Positions 20,202-29,165 of a stretch of 46,283 bases of DNA are shown here, in pieces. Source of the DNA: Pseudomonadota bacterium (GTDB lineage: Bacteria; Pseudomonadota; Gammaproteobacteria; Steroidobacterales; Steroidobacteraceae); the NCBI GenBank assembly GCA_021790795.1, contig JAJYFU010000013.1, positions 1-46,283 on the forward strand, written 5' to 3'. Both the position numbers and the translations under genes were made by a program. Every line of letters starts with the position of its first letter. Positions within the stretch are counted from its first letter, which is position 1. A model generated the notes under the pieces. That model saw only the letters and a program-made list of their open reading frames with translations, had not been told where the DNA came from and searched no databases.

Positions 20202-21383
20202 TCACCCGCCCCTGGCCGGCACATCAGGCAATTCGCGGTACGCGCGGATGAAACGCCGGTCGATCCAGTCCTTCCACCGCCAGAGCAACCGCCCTTCGAG
20301 CGCCCAGCCGTTGCGGGATGCGACGGCATGGCGGTCACCCGTGCTGATGAGGCTCAAAGACTGCCGCTGCGGGCGAAACGGCGCGAGAGGGTGCCCCGAG
20401 AGCGCCCGCCGCAGATTCTGCTCCAACGCTTTGCCCTCCCGAACCGCGAACACACCCGATTTCGGGAGCGGATGATTCACCAGGGCGGCAATGTCGCCGG
20501 CGGCAAAGACATTCGGGTGGGAGAGCGACTGCAGCGTGTCGGCAACCTCGACGAATCCCCTATCGTCCACGGCGAGCCCGGACTGTGCGAGCCATTGCGC
20601 CGCGCGGGCCGCCGTCGCCCACAGAATCTCATCCAGGACGTACTCGCCGCCGTCGGCGCGTCTCAGTCTTCCGTCGGCAACCTCCACAACCCGATGCCCG
20701 GTCAGCACCCGAACGCGCCGTTTGGCGAGAATGCGCTCAAAAATCCGTCGTGTGCGCGCATTGTGCGTGGGCAAGATCCGCCCGGTGTCCGAGAACAGAT
20801 AGTACTGGAGGTGATCGGCTCTCCTGCCGTGAGCCGCGAGCAGCCTGCCCAGGCGAAACTGCACCGCGAGGAGTATTTCGACACCGCCCGCGCCTGCACC
20901 GACGACGCCGATGCGCATCGGACCCTCGCGCGAGAGAACCCGGTGACACAAGGCCTCCCAGCGAGCGATGAATTGCTGGATGGGTTTGACGAGTACGACG
21001 GAGCCGGCGGCCCCCGGAACGTCCGGGGTCTCGGGCGTCGAGCCGATGTTGATGGATAGCAGATCGTACCGAATCGGCGGACGGCTCTTGCATACGACCT
21101 TGCGCTCGGCCAGATCGAGCGCAATTGCTTCGTCGTGGTACAGACGCGCCCCGGCGAAACGACACAGCGGCTCGAGATCGATATGCGCGTCATCGAACGT
21201 ATAATGACCGGCGATCAGTCCCGGCAGCATCCCCGAGTACGGTGTGCGTACGTCACGGCAGATCGCCGTCAGACGCACGCCGGGAAACGGCCTCTCGCCG
21301 AACCGCTTCAACACCCCTACATGGCTGTGCCCTCCGCCGAGAAGAACAAGGTCTTTGAGGTCGGACGCCTCAACGTATCCCAT
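20202..21383 (-). CDS. FAD-dependent pyridine nucleotide-disulfide oxidoreductase, SelD-fusion N-domain type
   Basis: A 393-residue flavoprotein. FAD site LVLLGGGHSHVGVLKRFG at the start, PYSGMLPGLIAGHY, an NAD(P) site IGVVGAGAGGVEIL (about 152-165), and the FAD-ribityl GDIAALVNHP motif. Sequence and order match the NADH-dehydrogenase-like N-terminal half of bifunctional selenide,water dikinases, including the LISTGDRHAVASRNGWALEG and WRWKDWIDRRF tail, but here the protein ends without a SelD domain. ATG 21383 has GGGAG about 6 bases upstream. No selD is nearby. It may act as a membrane-peripheral NAD(P)H:acceptor oxidoreductase; function is open. Confidence 0.83.
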   Translation of the reverse strand: MGYVEASDLKDLVLLGGGHSHVGVLKRFGERPFPGVRLTAICRDVRTPYSGMLPGLIAGHYTFDDAHIDLEPLCRFAGARLYHDEAIALDLAERKVVCKSRPPIRYDLLSINIGSTPETPDVPGAAGSVVLVKPIQQFIARWEALCHRVLSREGPMRIGVVGAGAGGVEILLAVQFRLGRLLAAHGRRADHLQYYLFSDTGRILPTHNARTRRIFERILAKRRVRVLTGHRVVEVADGRLRRADGGEYVLDEILWATAARAAQWLAQSGLAVDDRGFVEVADTLQSLSHPNVFAAGDIAALVNHPLPKSGVFAVREGKALEQNLRRALSGHPLAPFRPQRQSLSLISTGDRHAVASRNGWALEGRLLWRWKDWIDRRFIRAYRELPDVPARGG

Positions 21384-22071
21384 TGCGCTCCCTTCGCCCG
21401 TGCGCCATCAGGCCGCATACATCACGGGCGGCACACGATTATCACTTCCCGCGGCGCTTGCCCAGGCCGAAATCCGCCCATCCCCGGCACCGCACACGAG
21501 CGCGAGCGCCCTCTCGATGCTGTCCGGCTATCTGACTGGGCCCGCTGCGAGGGCCGCTCAGGTTCGCGGCGAAGGCCTCGATGGCGACCTCTCGTGCGCC
21601 ATGCGGCCCGACGGGACCGCCAGGCACCTGTCCCACCCCGCAGGGCCTTCCCGCAGACCCCAGCGGGCCTGCCCAGCGCCCTTAGCCGCAGGCGCCCGCC
21701 GAGCTTACTTCAACACCAGCGGGCGACTTTGACGTTCCCCTGTCGTCACCCGAGGCTGCTTGAACGGAACATAGACCCCCATCCCGTTCGGCTGCGGCGA
21801 GGCGCGTGACGTAGCCGTGAACTTGGCGCGGGAGCGCTCCACGAGTGCCAAGGGTCACAGGTGCCTGACGCCGGTCCGCCGATGGCCTCGCTTACGCTAA
21901 GCCCGCACAGGGCCATGAGTCGCGCGAGAACCCGGCCATGCATTGCGGTCCGCGGCCACATGAGCGCGTCGGTGGCCGGTACGGATCTGCAAACTACTCC
22001 CAGAAGGCAGAATCAGAGTAGAGTGGCAGCTGGAGTATATCGTCCCAACGCGAAATTACCGAGGATTCTGA
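21384..22071. other. Mostly non-coding stretch with one possible mini-ORF
   Basis: About 690 bases. On the minus strand a 45-codon frame from GTG 21842 to TAA 21705 has protein-like content (GMGVYVPFKQPRVTTG) but no ribosome site. The bases before 22071 are AT-richer (GAATCAGAGTAGAGTGGCAG, TATATCG) and probably hold the promoter of the next gene. Nothing else supported. Confidence 0.3.
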
Positions 22072-22248
22072 GTGCCTAAACCGAACTACCGTCTGGCCAA
22101 GAAGCAGAAGGAGCAAAGCAGGATCGCGCGCCAGCTCGAGAAGCAGAAGCGCCGATCGGCCCGCACAGACGGTTCCGGAGAGAACGCGCCACCACCGCCG
22201 GATTCGCCCGTTGGCCCTGGTGATCCGACATCTATGGGCGGAGCATGA
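22072..22248 (+). CDS. Small basic conserved hypothetical protein
   Basis: A 58-residue protein read from a GTG with GAGG 7 bases upstream. The sequence MPKPNYRLAKKQKEQSRIAR followed by QLEKQKRRSA is a highly charged helix like that of small MPKPNY-type proteins common in proteobacteria, then a disordered Pro/Gly tail. Its stop overlaps the next ATG (ATGA), so the two are translationally coupled. Function unknown; the helix could bind nucleic acid. Confidence 0.72.
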   Translation: MPKPNYRLAKKQKEQSRIARQLEKQKRRSARTDGSGENAPPPPDSPVGPGDPTSMGGA

Positions 22249-22649
22249 AGCTCGGCCCGACTCGCGGAGCCGCCACGCGTCAGGATCGCTTTTCCCAGCT
22301 TCGCCGGGACCAGGAGGCTGCTCCCAAGCTGCGCGCGATGTTCCCGACGGTCGAGCAGCTGCGCTTTGATCTGAGCTTCGAGGGCGGCGGAGCGATTACG
22401 CCAGTACCCCAATCCCGGGTTCTATATCCTCCGGCCCGCGCGCACTTCTCCTTTCCATGCCCGCACAATGATTGCGACGGCTGGTTCAACCTGGACACCG
22501 TCGTACATGCAGCCGTAGGCGACCCGTCTCATCGGGTCGAAGGCGTGCTCAAATGCGCCGGATTGCGTGGCGGCGACCTCACGGCGAAGTTGCCGTGTCG
22601 TTTGCACCTCCGCTATACGCTCACGGCAGTCTGCTCGCCGGCCCACTGA
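22245..22649 (+). CDS. Conserved hypothetical protein with zinc-ribbon-like cysteines
   Basis: A 134-residue protein starting inside the stop of the preceding small gene. After MKLGPTRGAATRQDRFSQLR and a beta-rich stretch (VEQLRFDLSFEGGG), cysteines appear in CPHNDCDGWFNL and later in LKCAG and LPCRLHLRY, consistent with a small metal-binding domain in a cytoplasmic protein. I know no function for this type. Coupling with the 58-residue protein suggests joint action. Confidence 0.68.
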   Translation: MKLGPTRGAATRQDRFSQLRRDQEAAPKLRAMFPTVEQLRFDLSFEGGGAITPVPQSRVLYPPARAHFSFPCPHNDCDGWFNLDTVVHAAVGDPSHRVEGVLKCAGLRGGDLTAKLPCRLHLRYTLTAVCSPAH

Positions 22650-22931
22650 CCAGCGCCATTCGCGGCGGCCTGCGGCGGTCGCCGTCAATCTTCGCCCCCT
22701 TGCTCATCAGATCGGGGCGGGCGCAACCGAGCACGAAAGTTCGGCAGCCCAGCTTGCAATCCTGTAGCCTATCAGTCGGCTCGTATCTTTTCGGCTTGTC
22801 TGCCTTGGCGTCACGCGTAGCGATCCTGCGCGCCCCTCCTGCCAATGTCTGCCACCCACGCAAAGCTCCGCGAACCAAGTCGCAGGATATTCCCGCGGCT
22901 CCATAATGCTTTTTTTCATGAGTATTCCGCA

Positions 22932-23219
22932 GTGACGAAATTATACGTTGGAAATCTCCCCTTTACCGCGACCGAAGAGGCCGTGAACGCCCTGTTCTCC
23001 AAGCACGGGACGGTCGAGAAAGTCTCCATGATCACCGACCGCGAGACGGGCAGACCGCGCGGCTTCGGCTTCGTGGAGATGTCGAGTGCCGATGCGGCTC
23101 GCGCGATGCAGGCGCTGAACGGTACCGACTTCGAGGGCCGTCCGCTCAAGGTGAACGAAGCGCAGGAGCGCGAGCGTTCCGGCGGCGGCAATCGCGGCGG
23201 GGGTGCGCGCCGCTACTGA
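22932..23219 (+). CDS. RNA-binding protein with single RRM
   Basis: A 95-residue glycine-tailed RNA-binding protein. The RRM has RNP2 (LYVGNL, residues 4-9) and RNP1 (GRPRGFGFVEM, about 41-51) with the aromatic residues that stack on RNA, followed by a short RGG-like tail (GGGNRGGGARRY). Such proteins in bacteria are often cold- or stress-induced and bind single-stranded RNA. Start is GTG 22932; the ribosome site is weak. The 280-base spacer before it has no other gene but holds an AT-rich patch at 22905-22945. A strong hairpin follows the stop by 14 bases. Confidence 0.9.
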   Translation: MTKLYVGNLPFTATEEAVNALFSKHGTVEKVSMITDRETGRPRGFGFVEMSSADAARAMQALNGTDFEGRPLKVNEAQERERSGGGNRGGGARRY

Positions 23220-23233
23220 GGCGCCAGGGATCA

Positions 23234-23268
23234 GTGCCGCTCCCGGCCGTCATGGCCGGGAGCGGCAC
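23234..23268. terminator. Long perfect hairpin after the RRM gene
   Basis: A 15-base-pair perfect stem (GTGCCGCTCCCGGCC with its complement) around the five-base loop GTCAT, 14 bases after the RRM stop and about 200 bases from the fusA stop on the other strand. No T-run follows on the plus strand, so a bidirectional terminator or mRNA-stabilising stem are both possible. Confidence 0.6.
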
Positions 23269-23475
23269 GCTCGATCATCCGTTTCCGCGAGCGCCCGCGG
23301 AGACCGATCGACCTGCCGGCGGGCTCGCATTCGACGCGCCCGAAGCGCGACGCGCTTGCGTGGCGCAGCGGCTTTCCACCCCGTCAAGGCAACGAAGCCC
23401 CCCGATCGGACCAAAAGCTCCGACCGCCGTTGGGAAACCACCGCACCGGAGATCGCGCGGCCGGCGCCGCCGTCT

Positions 23476-25632
23476 TCAGGCGTTCGCAGCCGCCTTCGTC
23501 TCGGTGACTGCGGCGATCACCTCGTCCGCCACGTTCTTTGGCACCGGCTCGTAATGCGAGAACTCCATGGTGTACGACGCGCGACCACTGGTCATCGAGC
23601 GTAGCTGGCCGATGTATCCGAACATCTCCGAGAGCGGGACGATCGCGACGACCGCGATGTTGGCGCCTCGCTCGAGCTGATCCTGAATCATTCCGCGGCG
23701 ACGGTTCATATCGCCGATGACATCGCCCAGATAGTCGCCCGGCGTCACCGTCTCGACCTTCATCACCGGCTCGAGCAGGATGGGGCTGGCCTTGCGCATG
23801 GCTTCGCGGAAGCATGCCTTGGCCGCGATCTCGAACGTCAGCGCGTTCGAATCGACGTCATGGTAGCTCCCGTCCGTGAGCGTGGCGCGGAAGTCCACGG
23901 TCGGGAAGTGCGCCAGCACGCCGTCTTCCTTCTGAATCTTGAGCCCCTTTTCCACCGACGGCACGTATTCGCGCGGCACGGAGCCGCCCGAGGTCGCATC
24001 GACGAATTCGAAACCCTTGCTGCGCTCGAGCGGCTCGAAAGTGATCCACACCTCGGCAAACTGGCCGGAACCGCCGGTCTGCTTCTTGTGCACGTACTTC
24101 TCGTCGACCTTGCGCGTAATGGTCTCGCGATAGGCGACCTGCGGCTCACCCATGATGCCTTCGACATTGAATTCCGTGCGCATGCGATCGAGCGTCACTT
24201 CGAGGTGCAGCTCACCCATGCCGCGCAGAATCGTCTGACCCGTTTCGCGATCCGTCTCCAGATGGAGCGAAGGATCGGCACGAACCATCTTCGCGAGCGC
24301 GGCCGAGAATTTCTCCTGATCGGCCTTGACCTTCGGCTGCACGGACACGCTGATCACGGGGTCCGGGAAGCGCATGCGCTCGAGGATCACCGGATGGGCG
24401 GAGTCACAGAGTGTGTCGCCGGTTTCGGTCTCCTGCATGGAGACGAGCGCGATGATGTCGCCGGCGCGCGCCTCTTCGATCGCATTCGCTTCCTTGGCAT
24501 ACATCTCGACCATGCGGCCGATCTTTTCGCGCTTGCCGCGCGTGGTGTTCTGCACGGAGGCGCCCCTGGTGAGCACGCCCGAGTAGACGCGCACGAACGT
24601 CAGAGCGCCGTACGCATCATTGATCACCTTGAACGCCAGTCCGCTGAACGGCTCGTCATCCGAGCACCTCCGCTCGCCGACGACGTTTCCGTCCTCGTCC
24701 AGCGTCTTGATGGCCGGGACGTCCGTGGGCGCCGGCATGTAGTCGACAACGGCGTCCAGCACCTGCTGCACGCCCTTGTTCTTGTATGAAGAGCCGCACA
24801 GCACGGGGGTGAACGCACCCGTCACGGTGCCCTTGCGCAGACACTTGCGCAGCACGTCCGCCGAAGGCGCGTGACCGTCCTCGAGGTACTTGTGCATGGC
24901 GTCGTCGTCCATCTCGAGGCAGGTGTCGACGAGCTCCGTACGATACTTGTCCACATCCGCCAGGATCTTGCGATCCGTCGGCACATGAATGCCGAGCTTG
25001 TCGGCGAGATCGGGCGTCACCTCGAGCTTTTGCCACTCGGCATCCTTGTCGTCCGACTCCCACACCAGGGCCTTCATCTCGACGAGATCGATCATACCCT
25101 TGAAGTTGTCCTCGGAGCCGATCGGGATGTGCACCGGCAGCGAGCGAGCGCCGAGGCGCTTCTTGATCATGTCCACGCAGCGCGTGAAACTGGCGCCGCT
25201 ACGGTCCATCTTGTTCACGTAGCAGACGCGCGGCACACCGTAGTTGTCCGCCAGACGCCAGTTTGTTTCAGACTGCGGCTCCACGCCCGCAACGCCGTCG
25301 AACACCACCACGGCGCCGTCCAGCACGCGCAGCGAGCGATTCACCTCGATGGTGAAGTCGACGTGCCCCGGGGTATCGATCAGATTGATCTTCTTCCCGC
25401 GCCAGAAGCAGGAGACCGCGGCGCTCTGAATCGTTATGCCACGCTTCTGCTCCTGCTCGAGGTAGTCCGTCGTCGTCGACGTCTTCAAATCCTTGGTGTC
25501 ATGGATGTCGATGATCGTGTGCTTGCGCCCGGTGTAATACAGGATGCGCTCCGTCGTCGTCGTCTTGCCGGCATCGACGTGCGCGATGATGCCGATGTTG
25601 CGGATATCAGAAAGAGCGGTTGTACGGGCCAT
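23476..25632 (-). CDS. fusA: Elongation factor G (probable second copy)
   Basis: A 718-residue translational GTPase that drives ribosomal translocation. G motifs: AHVDAGKTT (G1), DTPGH (G3), NKMD (G4), with domains II-V complete ([16 protein letters not shown] near the end). The switch I region reads [20 protein letters not shown] before [14 protein letters not shown], a few residues longer than the usual GxxHKIGEVHDG form. The gene stands alone: no rpsL, rpsG or tuf nearby, unlike the str operon. This suggests a paralogue. Only a weak GGAA precedes the ATG. Confidence 0.93.
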   Translation of the reverse strand: MARTTALSDIRNIGIIAHVDAGKTTTTERILYYTGRKHTIIDIHDTKDLKTSTTTDYLEQEQKRGITIQSAAVSCFWRGKKINLIDTPGHVDFTIEVNRSLRVLDGAVVVFDGVAGVEPQSETNWRLADNYGVPRVCYVNKMDRSGASFTRCVDMIKKRLGARSLPVHIPIGSEDNFKGMIDLVEMKALVWESDDKDAEWQKLEVTPDLADKLGIHVPTDRKILADVDKYRTELVDTCLEMDDDAMHKYLEDGHAPSADVLRKCLRKGTVTGAFTPVLCGSSYKNKGVQQVLDAVVDYMPAPTDVPAIKTLDEDGNVVGERRCSDDEPFSGLAFKVINDAYGALTFVRVYSGVLTRGASVQNTTRGKREKIGRMVEMYAKEANAIEEARAGDIIALVSMQETETGDTLCDSAHPVILERMRFPDPVISVSVQPKVKADQEKFSAALAKMVRADPSLHLETDRETGQTILRGMGELHLEVTLDRMRTEFNVEGIMGEPQVAYRETITRKVDEKYVHKKQTGGSGQFAEVWITFEPLERSKGFEFVDATSGGSVPREYVPSVEKGLKIQKEDGVLAHFPTVDFRATLTDGSYHDVDSNALTFEIAAKACFREAMRKASPILLEPVMKVETVTPGDYLGDVIGDMNRRRGMIQDQLERGANIAVVAIVPLSEMFGYIGQLRSMTSGRASYTMEFSHYEPVPKNVADEVIAAVTETKAAANA

Positions 25633-26290
25633 GGCAAGTTTCCGTTTCGAACTTTCGGGTCACACTGTCGGGCGGGCGTGCTGGCCCGTCTCATATATCC
25701 AAAATGATCTGCGCTCACGTGTAGCGCCCTCCTCGATCCCATGGCCGGCGCTGGCTAAATCGGGACTCGAGGGCAGAAGGGGCCGGCATCCTATAGAGAT
25801 CGGAACAGAAGTTCAATCGTCCGTGCTGCGCGGACGTCGAGACATGTAGATGCCAAAAAAGGACGCCACCTAAGCAGTCCGCCGAGGGCATCGGGGCCGA
25901 ATTGCAAACTGCGCGCCGAGTCTAATAAAAACAATACGTTATGGACCGTCTGCACAGCCCGTGATCTGGCGGATCACCGAGGCCCCGCCCGTACGTCGTG
26001 GATCAGGGGCCGGTGATTTCCCGCTGCTCCCCTGTCCCATGGCCTCTTGAGGATCCCGCAGATGCGCCGGCCGGGCGGGAGACCGAAGGCGCGCTTGCGG
26101 CTCCGATGGACGGGCCGAATGCCTGTCACGGTCACGCTCTAGGTTCGGAAGGACCTGAACCCCGGCACAGACCGACCGCGGATCCAGGCGGCCCGAGCGT
26201 CCCGGTCACCGCGCCTGTCGCGGAGCCGGCAGTCAACGGTCAACGCCTCGGAAACTATTCCGCGTCGCTCGCCAGTCACGAATTGCGACG
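25633..26290. other. Gene-poor stretch upstream of fusA
   Basis: About 660 bases. An AT-rich patch (TCTAATAAAAACAATACGTT, about 25920-25940) stands out from the GC-rich surroundings and may hold a promoter. An open frame of 114 codons at 25998-26342 has biased, non-protein-like composition. Nothing else recognised. Confidence 0.4.
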
Positions 26291-26580
26291 TCAGCAAGAG
26301 ACTCTGCATATGCCGCATGTCGAGTCTCCGGATGCTGGATGAACGAGCGGACGGATGCCGAAGCCTTCTGCAAGATAAAGCAGTCGCCCAACGTCTGCGC
26401 GCATCAGGTCAGTCGGGCCAGGCACCAGCGCGCGACCGACCCCAGTGTTCTTCACGTCATTCCGCACGAACTCTTCCGGCTTCGATGCCGGAGAATACGG
26501 CGGCAAGAAGAACACCTGCAGCGCATCGGGCTGGCGTCACATGCTCCGTGACATCAATGGCCGGTTTCCCGTGCACTCGA
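26291..26580 (-). mobile_element. Remnant of an IS630-family transposase (C-terminal end)
   Basis: Read on the minus strand, VHGKPAIDVTEHVTPARCAA (about 26575-26520) and, after a frameshift, VFFLPPYSPASKPEEFVRND plus VKNTGVGRAL match the end of the DDE domain of IS630-type transposases (consensus FFLPPYSPxxNPDExVW). The normal catalytic-motif residues are altered (K in place of N, R in place of W), and the rest of the gene is missing. No terminal inverted repeats were identified. The element is dead. Confidence 0.7.
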
Positions 26581-26589
26581 CGAGCGGAG

Positions 26590-27759
26590 TCAGGCCGTTG
26601 CCTCGCACGGATCGGTGAGCAGGCGCTGCAGCAGGTCCAGGACGCTTCGGATCTCGGAACCGAACGGCAGCGACTCACTGCCGCGGAAGAAAAGACCCTT
26701 CTCGATGCTGCCGCGTTGGGCGGCCGCCAGCTGGCTCTCGATGCAGAACTGACCGGCTCCCCGATTGCCGTCTTTGAACCCGCAGAAGGCGAGGCATTGA
26801 ACATTGTTCGGGCAGTGGTTTCCGTCTGCGGCTGGACACGCATGGGCACGCAGCCGGTCTTCCTTGGCAAGGTAGCGTTTCAGCCAAGGGGTCAGCACCG
26901 CGCGCGCGGGCAGGCCCGCCGAACTCATGAAGGTGACGATATCCTGCGGCCCCGCCTCGGCGAGCACTTTCTTGAAGTTTGGATGCGCGTCGCATTCCTG
27001 AGTAACGGCGAACGGCGTGCCGATCTGCACGCCGCTAGCGCCCAACTCCAACGCTGCGGAAATCTTCTGAAATGAATTGATACCCCCGGAGGGAACAAGC
27101 GGAATGCGTTCGAACGCAATCCCGATCTCCTCCAATACCCTGCGAACGCCCTCGATCACACGCACGAAATCGAAGCGGGCGTCGCTCACGTCTTCGATGC
27201 GCGTCGCGCCGAGGTGGCCGCCAGCGTAGCGGGGATGTTCGATGATCACGGCATCGGGGATCCGACCCTTGCGACCCCAGCGTTTCAATACAGCACGTAT
27301 GCCCCGCTCTTCCGACAGAATTGGGATCAGCGCCACGTTGGGAAAGCATTCCGTGAGATCCGGAAGATCGAACGGCAATCCGGCGCCCGACACAACGGCG
27401 TTTGCGCCGCTCTTGCAAGCCTGGACGACCAAATCGGCATAGTTTGAAAGGGCGCGCATGACGTTCACGGCGATGAAGCCGTTGGGTCCGGCGAGCGCTC
27501 GCGCGGCGCGCACCTCACGATCGAGCGCCTCGACGTTGGCTGCGCCATGTGAGGCCGTATCCTTGCACTTGCGCAGCCGCTTCATGATATCGGGATACAG
27601 GCGCCGCAGGTCGACGCTTGCCACGGTGCCGACCGCGCCGTGCTTGGCCACCGTCCCAGCGAGCCGGTGGCCGGAGATGCCGACACCCATGCCCCCTTGG
27701 ATTACGGGCAGCAAGTCGTGGCTGCGGATTCGGAGCTGCGGGAACGGAGTGTTGATCAT
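26590..27759 (-). CDS. Nitronate monooxygenase/2-nitropropane dioxygenase-like protein
   Basis: A 389-residue FMN TIM-barrel protein. Signature segments: VIQGGMGVGISGHRLAGTVA at the start, GFIAVNVM, EHPRYAGGHLGA, LVPSGGINSFQKISAALELG and GVQIGTPFAVTQECDAH. A Cys-rich C-terminal part (ACPAADGNHCPNNVQCLAFC) is shared by a subgroup of NMO-like proteins and may bind metal. ATG 27759 is family-like; upstream residues are not. It sits between two transposase remnants with no pathway neighbours. Whether it oxidises nitronates or acts as another flavoenzyme, such as an enoyl-type reductase, is open. Confidence 0.82.
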   Translation of the reverse strand: MINTPFPQLRIRSHDLLPVIQGGMGVGISGHRLAGTVAKHGAVGTVASVDLRRLYPDIMKRLRKCKDTASHGAANVEALDREVRAARALAGPNGFIAVNVMRALSNYADLVVQACKSGANAVVSGAGLPFDLPDLTECFPNVALIPILSEERGIRAVLKRWGRKGRIPDAVIIEHPRYAGGHLGATRIEDVSDARFDFVRVIEGVRRVLEEIGIAFERIPLVPSGGINSFQKISAALELGASGVQIGTPFAVTQECDAHPNFKKVLAEAGPQDIVTFMSSAGLPARAVLTPWLKRYLAKEDRLRAHACPAADGNHCPNNVQCLAFCGFKDGNRGAGQFCIESQLAAAQRGSIEKGLFFRGSESLPFGSEIRSVLDLLQRLLTDPCEATA

Positions 27760-28282
27760 GAACTCAGGCTCGGGAAGCGAATGCGTCCGGGAAAATCGAC
27801 TCGCGCGGAACATGCTCGAATCCCGGGGCGAAGCGGTCAATTTGGGTTGAATACGTCATATTCGGCGGGCGGCCACGGGTACCGGCGGATTCAGCGTCTG
27901 TCCGACCGCGCACAATAGCCCCGGCCTGTGACCACAAATTGCGCTGGATCAAGTTTGCGCTTGATCCTGCGCAGAAACGTTGGGTGTACCGCGTACCGTC
28001 ACTTCTTGGTGCCAGTCTGGCGTGACCAGACCGTACCCAGCTTTATCTCCAGCGTTGCCGGAGTAGCGGCCGACCAAGCTCAAACGGTCAAAAGGACGGT
28101 CTGACCTCAACCCGAAGCTCCCCGAGAAACCCGGGGCGGTTCACACCGTAGAACCCAGGGGGAAACATTCGCCGCTGGACCGTGGAACGTCACCGTGCAT
28201 TGCCGCAGGTGATCCGTTACCGGCAAAGCGCGTGCCCTCACAATGACTATTACCAGAAGCACGGGTAACCCGGGGAGGCAAC
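27760..28282. other. Gene-poor stretch between NMO-like gene and transposase remnant
   Basis: About 520 bases with no convincing frame. The stretch 28000-28140 is less GC-rich than the flanks and may belong to the mobile-element remnant that follows. No terminal repeat could be defined. Confidence 0.35.
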
Positions 28283-28525
28283 ATGGCGAAGACTTCGAAC
28301 GGAGTGGCCCGGCGCGAATCGATCGATGCGGTCCGTGCCCGATATCGCGTCAGTACGCGGGCCGAGCAGCGGCTGATGCTGAGGGAATTTTCGGCGATCG
28401 CAGGAGTTCGCCAACCCCCGGGGAACTTCACTCCCGCGGGAAGCCGAGTCTTGACGGCGCTCGGCCTGGCGCCCGCGCCGTGGGCTCGTGGGCCGGCGCC
28501 GTGTCGGTCGAGTTTCACGCCTTGA
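28283..28525 (+). mobile_element. Probable transposase N-terminal remnant
   Basis: The ATG has GGGGAGG about 6 bases upstream. The first 40 residues (MAKTSNGVARRESIDAVRAR, then YRVSTRAEQRLMLREFSAIA) resemble the N-terminal helix-turn-helix of integrase-core transposases that begin R-E-x-I-x-A-x-x-x-R-Y and continue to L-x-E-F-x-A-x-x-G. After residue 42 the similarity stops and the frame runs into the 3' end of the response regulator. Assignment rests on a short match. Confidence 0.4.
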
Positions 28526-29159
28526 CACCAAGACCGCGCTGCGCCGCCATCACGGCCGCCTCCACGCGCGAGGACAGCCTCAGCTTGCGCAGGATCGCCT
28601 TCACATGCAGCTTCACCGTGCCGTCGCAGATGCCCAGGCGGCGGGCGATGATCTTGTTGCTCGCGCCCTCGGCCAGATGGCCCAGGATTTCGAGTTCCCG
28701 CGGCGTCAGGTCCTCGAACTGCGCTCGATGGGTCGCGCTGTCCTCTACGCCACGCTGCACCACCTTGGCGAGAACCGTGGCAAGCTCGGGCGTGACCACG
28801 GTCTTGCCGGCAAGAATCTCGTGCAGCGCCTGGACCAGCGCCTCCGGGTCCATGTCTTTCAGCAGATAGCCTTGGGCGCCGCAGCGTAGCGATCCCACCA
28901 GATCGTGCTCATCATTACTGGTGGTGAGCATCACCACCGGCCGGCCGAAACCGGCCTCCCGCAGGCGCTGAAGCACCGCCAGGCCGCTCAACCCGGGCAT
29001 CCTGAGGTCGAGCAGCACCACGTCGGGCTGGATCTGTCCCGCCAGGCGCACGCCGTCCTCCCCGCTGCCGACGACGCTGACCCCGATGCCGCGCCGCTCC
29101 AACAGACCCTTCAGCCCGACCCGGAACAGCGTGTGATCATCGATGATGAGAACGTGCAT
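28515..29159 (-). CDS. NarL/FixJ-type response regulator
   Basis: A 214-residue regulator: receiver domain 1-120 with acidic Asp7/Asp8, phospho-acceptor Asp51 (VVLLDLRMPG) and conserved Lys in GYLLKDM; LuxR-type DNA-binding domain about 150-210 (LTPRELEILGHLAEGASNKI then ARRLGICDGTVKLHV). It starts 6 bases after the kinase stop and forms a pair with it. Both sit downstream of dsrN on the same strand, so a role in controlling sulfur oxidation genes is likely but inferred. Confidence 0.92.
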   Translation of the reverse strand: MHVLIIDDHTLFRVGLKGLLERRGIGVSVVGSGEDGVRLAGQIQPDVVLLDLRMPGLSGLAVLQRLREAGFGRPVVMLTTSNDEHDLVGSLRCGAQGYLLKDMDPEALVQALHEILAGKTVVTPELATVLAKVVQRGVEDSATHRAQFEDLTPRELEILGHLAEGASNKIIARRLGICDGTVKLHVKAILRKLRLSSRVEAAVMAAQRGLGVKA

Positions 29160-29165
29160 TTTCGA

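Noticed and set aside
25998-26342. 114-codon plus-strand frame as a gene
   Set aside because: Biased Pro/Gly/Ala composition, no ribosome site, no domain, and it runs into the transposase remnant.
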